The translations under genes were made by a program, and so were the position numbers. A stretch of 64,000 nt of DNA from NCBI GenBank assembly GCA_036725605.1, contig DAIMDW010000012.1, positions 62,001 through 126,000 on the forward strand. The letters are read 5' to 3'. The notes beneath the pieces are model-generated. The model did not search any database and was not told the DNA's origin. It saw nothing but the letters and a program-made list of their open reading frames with translations. Shown here piece after piece: positions 37,195-46,084 of the stretch (position 1 is the first letter of the stretch; each line of letters opens with the position of its first letter). Origin of the DNA: CALBTQ01 sp036725605. Its GTDB lineage: Bacteria; Lernaellota; Lernaellaia; Lernaellales; Lernaellaceae.

Positions 37195-38235
37195 TCAATT
37201 TTTTCCCAGCACGCGACGAAAAGCTTCCAGCGCCAGGTCGATGTCCGCGGCGGACACATCCAGGTGCGTCACCGCGCGCACGATCCGCTCGCCGAACTCG
37301 ACCAGCAACACGCCCTGCTCGGCGAGGATCGCGTTGAGCTCGACCGCGTTGAACGGGCATTCCTCCTCCAGGTGAATAAGCACGATGTTGGTTTCGGTCG
37401 CCGGCGGATCGACGTGCACGCCGGGCAGGCCGACCAGTCCCTCGGCCAGCCGCCGCGCGTTGGCGTGATCCTCGGCCAGCCGCACGATGTTGTGCTCCAG
37501 CGCGTACAATCCCGCCGCGGCGAGAATCCCCACCTGGCGCATGCCGCCGCCCATCCGCTTGCGGATCGTCCGGCAGCGCTCGATCGTCTTGGCGTCGCCG
37601 GCCAGCACCGAGCCCACCGGCGCGCCCAGCCCCTTGGACAGGCAAATGTTCACCGTGTCCGCCAGCGCCGTCCACTGCGTCACCGGCACGCCCTTGGCCA
37701 CCGCCGCGTTGAAGATACGCGCGCCGTCCAGGTGCACCTTCAGGCCGCGTTCCCGGGCGACGTTCCACACGCCGCGCATCGTCTCGACCGGATAAATGCG
37801 GCCGCCGGCGCGGTTGTGCGTGTTCTCGACGCAGACCAGCCGGGTGCGCGCCTGGTGGATATCCTTGGGCCGAATGCGCCGGGCGATCGCCTCGCCGGTC
37901 AACGCGCCGCACACGCCCTCCAGCGGACGCACCATGCACTGCGCGTGCACCGCCGGGCCCGACGATTCGTAGTAGAAAATGTGACAATCCGCTTCGAGCA
38001 GAATCTCGTCGCCCGGCTGCGTGTGCGCCAGCAAGGCCGTCTGGTTCGACATCACGCCGCTGGGGAAAAACAGCGCCGCCTGCTTGCCGAGCATCTCGGC
38101 GACCTTCTCCTGCAGCGCATTGACGGTCGGGTCGTCGCCGAACACGTCGTCGCCGACGGCGGCGTTGGCGATCGCCTCGCGCATGGCCGGCGAGGGTTTG
38201 GTGACCGTATCCGAACGCAGATCGATTTTCTTCAT
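37195..38235 (-). CDS. ltaE: L-threonine (allo-threonine) aldolase
   Basis: PLP enzyme that cleaves threonine or allo-threonine to glycine and acetaldehyde. 346 aa, family length. MKKIDLRSDTVTKPS is the classic start; VHLDGARIFNAA holds the cofactor Asp, and NICLSKGLGAPVGS contains the PLP lysine (Lys201). The start codon overlaps the upstream stop (ATGA), so it is translationally coupled to the QueG-like gene. Confidence 0.95.
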   Translation of the reverse strand: MKKIDLRSDTVTKPSPAMREAIANAAVGDDVFGDDPTVNALQEKVAEMLGKQAALFFPSGVMSNQTALLAHTQPGDEILLEADCHIFYYESSGPAVHAQCMVRPLEGVCGALTGEAIARRIRPKDIHQARTRLVCVENTHNRAGGRIYPVETMRGVWNVARERGLKVHLDGARIFNAAVAKGVPVTQWTALADTVNICLSKGLGAPVGSVLAGDAKTIERCRTIRKRMGGGMRQVGILAAAGLYALEHNIVRLAEDHANARRLAEGLVGLPGVHVDPPATETNIVLIHLEEECPFNAVELNAILAEQGVLLVEFGERIVRAVTHLDVSAADIDLALEAFRRVLGKN

Positions 38236-38909
38236 GACTCTTTCCGCTCCAAAGCCCGGCAGGCCATCACGCACACGCCGCAGATGTCCTGACCGATGTT
38301 GTATTTGTTGCGCATCTCGCGGAGGGTCCGCGCGCAGCCTTCGCGGTCGAAGTCCGCCGGATCTTCCTTGATGTGCCCGCCGGGGCAAACGGCGATACAG
38401 GCGCGGCACGAACCGCAATCGCCTTTAAAAGGTTCGCCCACCGGCAACGGCGCGTCGGTCAGAATGCTGATGAGCCGTACGCGCGCGCCGAAGCGGCGAT
38501 GCACCAGCAGGTTGTTGCGCCCGCGATGCCCCATCCCCGCCGCGACGGCCAGGTGGCGATGGCTGATCATCCCCAGGTGTTTCTCCCAGTCCAGCACCTG
38601 GCTCGAGGGCACGGGCAGCGCGCGAAAACCGTCTTCCATCAGCAGCGCGGCCACGTGCAACGCCGCCTGGTCGAGCATCACGTTCACCCGGCGGTAGTGG
38701 TAGTAATACAGCCTGGTCGGATGATCCACGATGTCGTCGAGCACCGGATCGGCCAGCCGCGTCGCCAGCACCACGGCGCGCTCGAGCCCGGCCACCGCTT
38801 TTTGTTGCACGCCGATCATCCCCGGCAGGAAGGGCGTCGCGTCGGCCACGCCCACATCGTGCATGCCCGTGCGGCGCGCGGTGGCGCGGATGCGTTCCAG
38901 GAGGTTCAT
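38232..38909 (-). CDS. 4Fe-4S protein related to epoxyqueuosine reductase
   Basis: 225 aa. Shares the QueG-type plan of an N-terminal flavin/corrinoid-like domain followed by ferredoxin clusters: CGSCRACIAVCP and CGVCVMAC give two 4Fe-4S sites. It is much shorter than QueG (about 350 aa or more) and lacks the C-terminal HEAT-like part, so queuosine reductase activity is doubtful; related short proteins are annotated as epoxyqueuosine reductase-like. ATGA overlaps link it to both neighbours in a three-gene coupled unit. Confidence 0.78.
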   Translation of the reverse strand: MNLLERIRATARRTGMHDVGVADATPFLPGMIGVQQKAVAGLERAVVLATRLADPVLDDIVDHPTRLYYYHYRRVNVMLDQAALHVAALLMEDGFRALPVPSSQVLDWEKHLGMISHRHLAVAAGMGHRGRNNLLVHRRFGARVRLISILTDAPLPVGEPFKGDCGSCRACIAVCPGGHIKEDPADFDREGCARTLREMRNKYNIGQDICGVCVMACRALERKES

Positions 38910-40480
38910 GCCTGATCCAGTCCGTACTTTTTGAGTTTCTCGTAGAGTGTCGAACCGGCGATGCCCAACAGCCGCGCGGCTTCCCGCCGATTGGCCGCGA
39001 CGGCCAGCACGCGCTCGATCGCCTTTTTCTCGGCCTGTTCCAGCGACAACGCGCCGTCGCCGGGCGCGGTCGGCCCCGTGGCGTCCAAGAGCAGATCGCC
39101 CGGTTCGATGCGTCCCCGACCCGCCGCCAGAATCAACGCGCGCGCCAGCACGTTGGCCAGTTCGCGCACGTTGCCCGGCCAGGAATGAGCGCGCAACACA
39201 TCCAGCGCGGCGGACGACAATGTCGGCGCGGGCGCGCCCTGCCGTTCGCTTTCGCGTCGCAGCAGATGTTCGGCCAACGGCGGCAGATCCTCCGGCCGCT
39301 CGGCCAGCGGCGGCAGGTGAATGGGCATCATCGCCAGCCGGTAGTACAGGTCCTGGCGGAATCGTCCGGCGGCGACCTCGGCGGCCAGATCGCGGTGGGT
39401 GGCGGCAACGATGCGCACGTCCACCGGTCGTTCGCGGTCGTCGCCGACGCGCCGCACGGTGCGCTCCTCGAGCACGCGCAGCAGCGCCGGTTGCAATTCG
39501 AGCGGCAGTTCGCCGATTTCGTCCAGCAGCACGGTGCCGCCGCGCGCCATCTCGAACACGCCGCGCCGGTCGGCGGTCGCGCCGGTGAACGCGCCGCGCA
39601 CGTGGCCGAACAATTCGCCGGCCACCAACTCGCGCACGATCGCCCCGCAGTTGACCGGCACGAATGGGCCTTCGCGCCGTTTGCCCTGATAATGCAGCGC
39701 CCGCGCGGCCAGTTCCTTGCCGCAGCCGGTGGGGCCGGTCAGCAGCACGGTCGCGTCCAGATCGGCCAGGCGCGCGATCAGGGCGAACACGCGCCGCATC
39801 GCTTCGCCCACGCCGACCATCCCCGCGTACTCGCTGCCCGCCGGCAACTCGAGTTCGCAGGCGTCGCGGTTCTGTCGCAGGATGAGCGTCGTGCGGCCGA
39901 GGGTCAGCGGCTTGTCGGGCGGCCAGACAGACTCGGTGACGCGCGCCCCGTCCAGGTGCGTGCCGTTGCGGCTGCCCAGGTCGGCGATCGTCCAGCCGCG
40001 CGCGGTCAGCGCCAGGCGGGCGTGGCGGGAGGAAACGTAATTGTCGGTGAGCACGATGTCGCAGCCGGCGAGCTTGCCGATGACGAACCGGTCGCCGTCC
40101 AGCTCGATGCGCCGGGGCGCGTCGACGCCCTCGACAATCTCCACCGCCGTTTCGATCTGCTCGACCAGCGCGGTTTCCGGATTGAAAAACAGCGTCTTGG
40201 TCGGCAGCGACGGTTGCGTCGCCGGCGGCTCGTCGATCAGCCGGCAGCAGGTGATGACCACGCCGTCGCCGGTGAACGAATCGCCGGGCGTCAGCGTCTG
40301 GGTTTCGCCGTGTTTGTGTTCGATCCACACGCCCCGGCGGAACGGCACGAAGCGCACCGGCGGATCCACGCCGGGCAGCCACAGGTCGCACGCGTCGCTT
40401 TCGCCCACCAGCAAACCCTCGGCGGGCAGACGCAGACGCATCCGTCGCCGTTGCCGGTCACCGATCTCCAGGTACCACAT
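38906..40480 (-). CDS. Sigma54-dependent activator with FHA domain
   Basis: 524 aa. Residues 1-95 look like a degenerate FHA or beta-rich domain, followed by an FHA domain at about 130-205 (VIGKLAGCDIVL, SSRHARL, DLGSRNGT), the phosphothreonine-binding motifs. The AAA+ domain has Walker A GPTGCGKE (249-256), the sigma54-contact loop GAFTGA (296-301) and Walker B GGTVLLDEI; a Fis-type HTH closes the protein (RREAARLLGIAGSTLYEKL). It probably activates sigma54 promoters after phosphorylation of a partner by a Ser/Thr kinase. Such FHA-type enhancer-binding proteins are common in myxobacteria. Confidence 0.93.
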   Translation of the reverse strand: MWYLEIGDRQRRRMRLRLPAEGLLVGESDACDLWLPGVDPPVRFVPFRRGVWIEHKHGETQTLTPGDSFTGDGVVITCCRLIDEPPATQPSLPTKTLFFNPETALVEQIETAVEIVEGVDAPRRIELDGDRFVIGKLAGCDIVLTDNYVSSRHARLALTARGWTIADLGSRNGTHLDGARVTESVWPPDKPLTLGRTTLILRQNRDACELELPAGSEYAGMVGVGEAMRRVFALIARLADLDATVLLTGPTGCGKELAARALHYQGKRREGPFVPVNCGAIVRELVAGELFGHVRGAFTGATADRRGVFEMARGGTVLLDEIGELPLELQPALLRVLEERTVRRVGDDRERPVDVRIVAATHRDLAAEVAAGRFRQDLYYRLAMMPIHLPPLAERPEDLPPLAEHLLRRESERQGAPAPTLSSAALDVLRAHSWPGNVRELANVLARALILAAGRGRIEPGDLLLDATGPTAPGDGALSLEQAEKKAIERVLAVAANRREAARLLGIAGSTLYEKLKKYGLDQA

Positions 40481-40518
40481 GATCGATTAATCTTTCCCCA
40501 AGCGCACTCAGCGCGTCA

Positions 40519-40866
40519 TCACCACATTTCCGCCCACAGGACCCGCGATTTGCCCGCCAGGCGGCCGGGCAGCCAATCCCACAGGCCATGTTTTTTCTTG
40601 GCGTATTCGTAGGGCGTCATCCCGCTGGCCGGGGTCCAGGCCAGCGGCGGCTGATGGTCGTGATCGACGATCACATGCATGATCTGCCCCAGGTACAACC
40701 CGTCGTCGACCACATCGATCGGAATCACCGTGCGACCCGGCGGCAGGTTGTCGGGCGGCACCAGACGCACGTCCTCAGTCCACAGCGTCAGGCTCTTGGC
40801 CCGCGCGCGGATGATGCCGGGCGACTCGATGAACACGTTGCGGTCGGTTTTGCTGCGCGTCTGCAA
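40519..40866 (-). pseudogene. Downstream fragment of the MBL protein, cut off by an in-frame TGA
   Basis: 115 codons in the same frame as the metallo-beta-lactamase gene, separated from it only by TGA and one CAG codon. The junction would read VLPPG-stop-QLQTRSKTDRNV. The segment keeps normal protein character, with FIESPGIIRARAKSLTLW and PIDVVDDGLYLGQIMHV. It has no SD of its own and its only start is a TTG. Most simply it is the natural C-terminus of the upstream protein, separated by a nonsense change (TGG to TGA would give Trp). Confidence 0.7.
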
Positions 40867-40869
40867 CTG

Positions 40870-42663
40870 TCAGCCCGGCGGCAGCACGAAACGGTATTGC
40901 GCGTTGAGCGGCCCCTTCTTCGCGTTGCGGGCGATGATCTTGATGCGCTGCTGATTCGGCGGGCGCAAGGTCATCTGGAACGGCACGACCGCGTGGCGCG
41001 CGTCGGGCGCCAGCCCCTCGCGGTAGGTGCGCGAGGCCAGCAGCGGCAGCAACGTCGGCTCGATCGCCGCGGCCCACTTTTTGTACTGCGCGATGCTCTC
41101 GGGCGTCAGGTCGATCACGCCGTCGCGCATCGTCGCCGCCTTGCCCGGCTTGAGTTTTTCCAGCCACTGCGCCGCGTCCAGGTAGGTGTGCCCGGGCGCT
41201 TCCAGCGCGTTGTAGCAGTTGAAATCGCCGATCAGCGGGTCGGCGGCGCGCACACTATCGCCGGTGAACATCACCTTCTTGCCGTCGATCACCGTGAAAA
41301 TGCCCATCTGGTGGAACGAATGCCCGCCGAAGGGCAGGAAACGCAGCAGGTAGTTGTCCCACTTCATGATCGCGTTCACGCCCGAGCCGGTCTCCACGAT
41401 GTTCACGCGCACCCGGCCCTCGTACTGCTGGGCGAGAAAATTCGCGAACGGATCGGGGCCCATCGAACGCAGGCCCTGCGCGACCTGGACGCTGGTGTAG
41501 ATCGGGCAGCCGAAGGTCGTGGCCACCGCCTGCGCGCCGGCGATGTGATCGTCCTGATAGGAAAGCAGGAACACCGCGTCGATGTTGTTGAACACGCCGT
41601 TCTTGCGCAGGTGGTTGAGCCACTCCGGTCCGCCGTAACCGTCCACGTCGATGCCCGACTGGCCGATCAGAATCGCGTTGCCGTCCTGGCCGGTCAGCAG
41701 GTAGCTGCCCTTGCTCCAATACAGGTGCGGCAGCGGATGATCGTTGTTGCCGAACAGCGAGCCCGACAGCGGCTTGACCGCGAACAGGTCGAGCACCTTG
41801 TCGGCGCGCTCGTCGAACGCCGCGATCGCCTCTTCCGGATCGGCGATCACCGGCCCGCGACTGGGTAGCAGCAAAACGGGATCTTCCTTGCGCACGCGCT
41901 TCAAGCTGCGTTGCGTCGCGCGCAGTCCCGGCTTGCCGTAGTCGCCGTAGGTGTATTGCATGTTCCAGTAGTTGGGCAACTGGCCGTCGTTGACGATCAG
42001 TTCGCCGGTGAACACCACGCGGCGCCCGTCGATGGTCGCGGCGATGCTCACCGCCCCGGCGGTCGGCCCCGGCGTATCGATGATCTCGAACTTGATGCCT
42101 TCCCAGGTGAGCGTCCGCCCGCCCTTGAGCTCCTTGGCGATCTTCACCGGCGTCACCGGCGTCACCCGCGAAGGCTTGAAGATGTACATGTCGCGCAGCG
42201 GCGCTTCGTTCCAGAAGCGGTCGGCCTCGGCCAGCAGCTTCGCCTCGTCGACCGGCGCGGCGATCCACGCGCCGTGGGCGATCGCCGCGGGCAGGCCCTG
42301 CGTCGCCGGGCGCAAATGGTGCGTGACCAGCACGCCGTCGACCTTCTCGACCTCGGTGGGGGCCAGGTCGTCCAGCGACCGCCCCGCGCCGACGTTGATC
42401 ATCAGCGCCTTGCCGTTGGACCGAATCAGGTAACACACCGTGGCGTCGTCGATGCGCCACAGGTTCTCGCTCAGGTGGCTCCACACGACCGGCGGCATGC
42501 TGCGGATCTTCACCTTGCGCTTGCCGCCCGCGAGCGACGAATCGCCGGTCAGCAGCAACAAAACGAGCGCCAGCGCCACCGCGCACAAACGGTGGCCCAG
42601 ACGCAAACGGTCATGGTTACCAATGGCAAGCATAGTGAAAAAGTGTAACAAGGTAGGGCGCAT
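40870..42663 (-). CDS. Double metallo-beta-lactamase-fold exported protein
   Basis: Up to 597 aa. After an N-terminal hydrophobic signal (about residues 27-47), two MBL-like halves can be seen. The first has VTHHLRPATQG, DTPGPTAGAVSI and FTGELIVND; the second has LLSYQDDHIAGA, LPFGGHSFHQMGIFTV and MFTGDSVRAADP. Neither half has the full HxHxDH zinc motif, so the metal ligands are reduced. The start is uncertain (42663 or 42633, neither with a clear SD). The product ends early at an in-frame TGA; the downstream 115 codons belong with it. Catalytic activity is uncertain. Confidence 0.8.
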   Translation of the reverse strand: MRPTLLHFFTMLAIGNHDRLRLGHRLCAVALALVLLLLTGDSSLAGGKRKVKIRSMPPVVWSHLSENLWRIDDATVCYLIRSNGKALMINVGAGRSLDDLAPTEVEKVDGVLVTHHLRPATQGLPAAIAHGAWIAAPVDEAKLLAEADRFWNEAPLRDMYIFKPSRVTPVTPVKIAKELKGGRTLTWEGIKFEIIDTPGPTAGAVSIAATIDGRRVVFTGELIVNDGQLPNYWNMQYTYGDYGKPGLRATQRSLKRVRKEDPVLLLPSRGPVIADPEEAIAAFDERADKVLDLFAVKPLSGSLFGNNDHPLPHLYWSKGSYLLTGQDGNAILIGQSGIDVDGYGGPEWLNHLRKNGVFNNIDAVFLLSYQDDHIAGAQAVATTFGCPIYTSVQVAQGLRSMGPDPFANFLAQQYEGRVRVNIVETGSGVNAIMKWDNYLLRFLPFGGHSFHQMGIFTVIDGKKVMFTGDSVRAADPLIGDFNCYNALEAPGHTYLDAAQWLEKLKPGKAATMRDGVIDLTPESIAQYKKWAAAIEPTLLPLLASRTYREGLAPDARHAVVPFQMTLRPPNQQRIKIIARNAKKGPLNAQYRFVLPPG

Positions 42664-42754
42664 CGAAGCAATAGGGATTCACCGCCGGATACAATGCCGA
42701 TCCTTTTGATGTTTCCGGGAAAAAGGATTCATCCCCTACCCGGTGTCGGTCATC

Positions 42755-43795
42755 TTACTGCACTCTGGCCCACGATGCGCCGTCGATCAGCAGAATCCCG
42801 GTCGCGGGGTCGGCGTCGCAATAGGGCACGCCGTCGACGACCAGCACGTGGAAATTCACCAGTTCATCCTCCGGGCACGCCAGATCGGGAGGCGCGTAAC
42901 GGCAGCGGAACAGCACCGCATCGCCGGGCAGCAGGCTCGCACCACAACCGCTCGCGTCGAACCAATCGAGCGGTTCGGCGCCGCCGCCGACATAGCGCAG
43001 ATAGTAGAGACCATCGTCCGTCTCATTGGCCAGGAGCATATCGCCCTCCACGTCGGTATAAATCCGCGGATAGGCATCCTCGAGCAGCGTCGACCACTGC
43101 GCGCCGTCCCAGAAGACGGTCGTGTCCTGCGTGACGACGAACAAGCCGTCGCCCAACGGCCCGACGGCGCGAATCTCCCCCGTCGGCAAGGTCGCGACGG
43201 TCGTGAGCTCGACGCCGTCATAACGGTAAATCGTCTGCGCATCGTAGGCGTAGGCATCGCCATGGAAGCCGGCGAACACGCCGCGCGGCTCAAGATCCTG
43301 GTTGATCCACTCCAGCTCGTCCGTCGCCGGATCGTATTTCACCAGCCGGTCGGTGTTCGGCTCGTTGTAATGGTCGTACAGATAGCCGATGAACGTGTCC
43401 TTGGCGTAAAAGGCGATGTCGGGCATGTGCGCATCCTCGCCGCTGCCTCGATACACTTCCTTCCATCCGTTGCCGAGCCGCCAGACGGCGCAATCGCTTT
43501 CTTCTTGCCACGTGTAAACCGCGTCACCGTAACCGGCAATACCTCCCCTGTCGAACCTGAAGCCGGGGGGAATGAACAGATCCTCCCACACACCGTCGGT
43601 GATGCGATAGATAACCCCTTCCAACGGATCGGGGATCTGCCACCCGTCAAAATCGACCTGGGGCGGACCGTCGTCGTCATCGTCGTCGTCGATGTCGTTG
43701 TCATCGTCATCGTCATCGTCGTCCGTGTCGCCGCAGGCGAACGCAAGCATCGCCAGCGCCACAATGACCAATAATGTCGGGAAAATACGTCTCAT
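42755..43795 (-). CDS. Asp-rich-linker lipoprotein, propeller-like
   Basis: 346 aa. Lipobox AFAC (Cys21) followed by GDTDDDDDDDDND and a second acidic run to about residue 42, then a domain with regular motifs (GYGDAVYTWQEESDC, VWRLGNGWKEVY, IYRYDGVELTTV, VFWDGAQWSTLL) that suggests a Kelch/BNR-like propeller. Six or more Cys in the last third may form disulfides. Function unknown. GGAG is about 12 bases before the ATG. Confidence 0.8.
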   Translation of the reverse strand: MRRIFPTLLVIVALAMLAFACGDTDDDDDDDDNDIDDDDDDDGPPQVDFDGWQIPDPLEGVIYRITDGVWEDLFIPPGFRFDRGGIAGYGDAVYTWQEESDCAVWRLGNGWKEVYRGSGEDAHMPDIAFYAKDTFIGYLYDHYNEPNTDRLVKYDPATDELEWINQDLEPRGVFAGFHGDAYAYDAQTIYRYDGVELTTVATLPTGEIRAVGPLGDGLFVVTQDTTVFWDGAQWSTLLEDAYPRIYTDVEGDMLLANETDDGLYYLRYVGGGAEPLDWFDASGCGASLLPGDAVLFRCRYAPPDLACPEDELVNFHVLVVDGVPYCDADPATGILLIDGASWARVQ

Positions 43796-43871
43796 GGCCG
43801 GTTGTTCTCCATAACAAGGCCTTCATCCACTCCGGGCCAATAATACTACAAATGTTTTGTTTTACAACAAG

Positions 43872-44633
43872 TTAAACCGCTTGCGGTTCGTCGGCCGGGG
43901 TTTTCTTTTTGACCAGATATTCCCACGGGAACCACCAGACGGCCAACAGGGCGAATCCGGCCAGGACCAGACCCGAGGTCAGCGGATCGCGCGCGTTCGC
44001 CGGCGAAAGCAATCCCGGCCACGGCAGCCCGCCGACCGGCAGACCCATCATCGGTCCGCAGACAATGTTGAAAAACAGATGAAACACCACGCACGCGCCC
44101 AGGCCGCTACGCACGTACAGCGAGCCCAGCGCCACGCCGGCGATCAAGGCCGTCAGGCCGGAAAAATACGACGCCTCCAGGTGCAGCGAGCCGAAGACGA
44201 TCGCGCTGAGCAAAATCCCCCAGATAAATCCGAAGCGCTCCGACAACGCCGGCAGCAGCGCGCCGCGAAAGAGGATTTCCTCGCCGATGGCGATGGCCGC
44301 CGAAGCGATGATCGCCGCCGGCAGAAAGGTCACCGAGCCGTTCATGCCCGGCCGCGTACCGATCATCGCGATCAGACACATGGCCAGCGACGCGGCGATG
44401 ACGGTCAGTTCGGTGATCGGGCTGATGTTGCCGCGCACGGTGAACACCGTCTTGCGCAGGCCGAAGGCGACGATCGGCAGCGGCAGCATCATCGCCAACG
44501 CGAATTCCCAATCGCCCGGCCGCGCCGGCAGCACCGAGGTGGCCACGCCCATCACCACCAGGTAGATGAACAACAGGACGGCGACTTGTCCCAGATTGGT
44601 CAGCTTGATCAAATCTTCTTTAAGGTAGCTCAT
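43872..44633 (-). CDS. CPBP-family intramembrane metalloprotease
   Basis: 253 aa with about seven membrane segments and the full glutamic-type (Abi/CPBP) signature: GEEILFRG (EExxxR), FGSLHL (FxxxH) and HLFFN (HxxxN/B). These enzymes cleave or process membrane proteins; the substrate is unknown. The first 14 bases overlap the end of the C25-like peptidase gene, so the two are co-translated. Confidence 0.9.
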   Translation of the reverse strand: MSYLKEDLIKLTNLGQVAVLLFIYLVVMGVATSVLPARPGDWEFALAMMLPLPIVAFGLRKTVFTVRGNISPITELTVIAASLAMCLIAMIGTRPGMNGSVTFLPAAIIASAAIAIGEEILFRGALLPALSERFGFIWGILLSAIVFGSLHLEASYFSGLTALIAGVALGSLYVRSGLGACVVFHLFFNIVCGPMMGLPVGGLPWPGLLSPANARDPLTSGLVLAGFALLAVWWFPWEYLVKKKTPADEPQAV

Positions 44634-46047
44634 GCCAATATCTCATTGCGGGATCTCCATATAGATTGAAACCGAAGAAGTTCCGCAAATACAAGCCCGT
44701 ATCGTAAAAATGCCAGGGGAAGTACAAATTCATGTAACGCTCTTTGGCGATGCCCAGGCCTACCGCGAAGGGCGTATTCTGCACGAGGGTATGGTCGACC
44801 ATGACCAGAAACACCAGGCTCGCTTCGCCCACGTCGCCCGGATGCGTTACGTCGGTCGAGGCGATGACGTTCACCGCGCCGTTGGTCAGCAGCGAGGGCG
44901 TCAGGCCGGCGGGATCCTCCAGCGAGCCGTTGGAGCACGCGGTGCTGAACACGACGCTCGGTTCGTCGTCGCCCAGTTCCGGCGCGTCGGTGTTGCAGAA
45001 AAAGGCGTCGTCGGCGAAGGCGCACGTTTTGCTGCCGTGGCAGGCCCACATGACGAAGCCGGTTTGATTGGTCGACCAGCGTTCGATGAACGAATCGTGA
45101 TTCAGCAGTTGATCGGGCCACAGCCAGCCGTTGAGCTGGTACATGCGCCAGGAAAGCAGACCGGCCGGTTCGACGACCCAGTTGTTGATCATCTGCATGA
45201 TGATCGCGCTGTCGCCCGGAATCTGAATCGTCCCGGCGGCCAGCAGCGCGTCCCACTTGTAGTCCGGATCGTCCACGCTCCAGTTGACGATCTTGTCCAC
45301 CAGGTTGGCCAGCGTCGCCGGATCGTCGAAGGGCAAGCGACCCACGTACATTTCCGGCGTCCAGTCGTATTCGTCCTCGCCCCACTCGCCGTAGTATTGG
45401 TCGCCGTCGGCGTTCATGTCGCCGCCCAGGTCGGAATAATACAAGTCGCTGTAGGTCTGGTATTCGCGATGGTCGTCGGGATCGTGATGCAGCAGGCGCA
45501 TCGGCAGCATCTGATGCGAGCCGACCAGCAATGCGTACTGTGTGCGCGTATCGTCGAGCAGGCTTTGCAGATACGTGCGGATCTTCGCCTGGATGTCCTC
45601 GCCCTCGTACTCCACCAGGATTGACTCGGTGTCCTTGAACCACGCGTTCATGCCCTGCCCGGCGTGATAGGCCAGCAGCGGCTCGACGGTCTCCTCGTGC
45701 GTCGCCGCGCCGACGACCACGTAGTCGGCGTCCTCGATGTACGTGTCGTCGTCGGCCGTGTCGTCGTCGACCGTATCGTCGTCGCCGGTGTCGTCATCGA
45801 CCGTGTCGTCATCGACCGTATCGTCGTCGATTACGTCGTCATCGCCGGTATCGTCATCGGTCGTATCGTCGTCAACGGCGTCGTCGTCGATCGCGTCGTC
45901 GTCGACTGAGTCATCATCGGATGAATCGTCGTCGGTCGCGTCGTCGTCCTTTGCGCCGTCGTCGTTGTCGTCATCGTCGTCGCCGCAGGCGACCGCCACA
46001 ACCATCAGCAGCATCAACACGAAACAAATGGGGAGGATGTTTCTCAC
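44620..46047 (-). CDS. Gingipain-type (peptidase C25) lipoprotein with long Asp-rich linker
   Basis: 475 aa. Lipobox VAVAC (Cys21), then GDDDDD and about 85 residues of repeated DDDT/DDDA/DDDS units, then a clan CD cysteine peptidase domain. Catalytic pair in WACHGSKT (His337) and STACSNGSLED (Cys371), 34 residues apart, near the spacing in gingipain RgpB. Other C25 features are YALLVGSHQMLP, the metal-loop-like SDLGGDMNADGDQYYGEW, VGRLPFDD and the closing FGFNLYGDPAMRYW. Gingipains usually carry a T9SS signal; none is seen here, so lipid anchoring replaces it. GTG at 46047 is chosen because the signal peptide starts there. Confidence 0.87.
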   Translation of the reverse strand: MRNILPICFVLMLLMVVAVACGDDDDDNDDGAKDDDATDDDSSDDDSVDDDAIDDDAVDDDTTDDDTGDDDVIDDDTVDDDTVDDDTGDDDTVDDDTADDDTYIEDADYVVVGAATHEETVEPLLAYHAGQGMNAWFKDTESILVEYEGEDIQAKIRTYLQSLLDDTRTQYALLVGSHQMLPMRLLHHDPDDHREYQTYSDLYYSDLGGDMNADGDQYYGEWGEDEYDWTPEMYVGRLPFDDPATLANLVDKIVNWSVDDPDYKWDALLAAGTIQIPGDSAIIMQMINNWVVEPAGLLSWRMYQLNGWLWPDQLLNHDSFIERWSTNQTGFVMWACHGSKTCAFADDAFFCNTDAPELGDDEPSVVFSTACSNGSLEDPAGLTPSLLTNGAVNVIASTDVTHPGDVGEASLVFLVMVDHTLVQNTPFAVGLGIAKERYMNLYFPWHFYDTGLYLRNFFGFNLYGDPAMRYWHELP

Positions 46048-46084
46048 GCTTCGCCGCCCTTTCCCGCGCCCTGTCGGGTTTGCC

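Noticed and set aside
40870..40872. Genetic-code change or selenocysteine at the MBL TGA
   Set aside because: Many genes here end with TGA and several use ATGA overlaps, so TGA is a stop; no selenocysteine hairpin could be seen after this codon.
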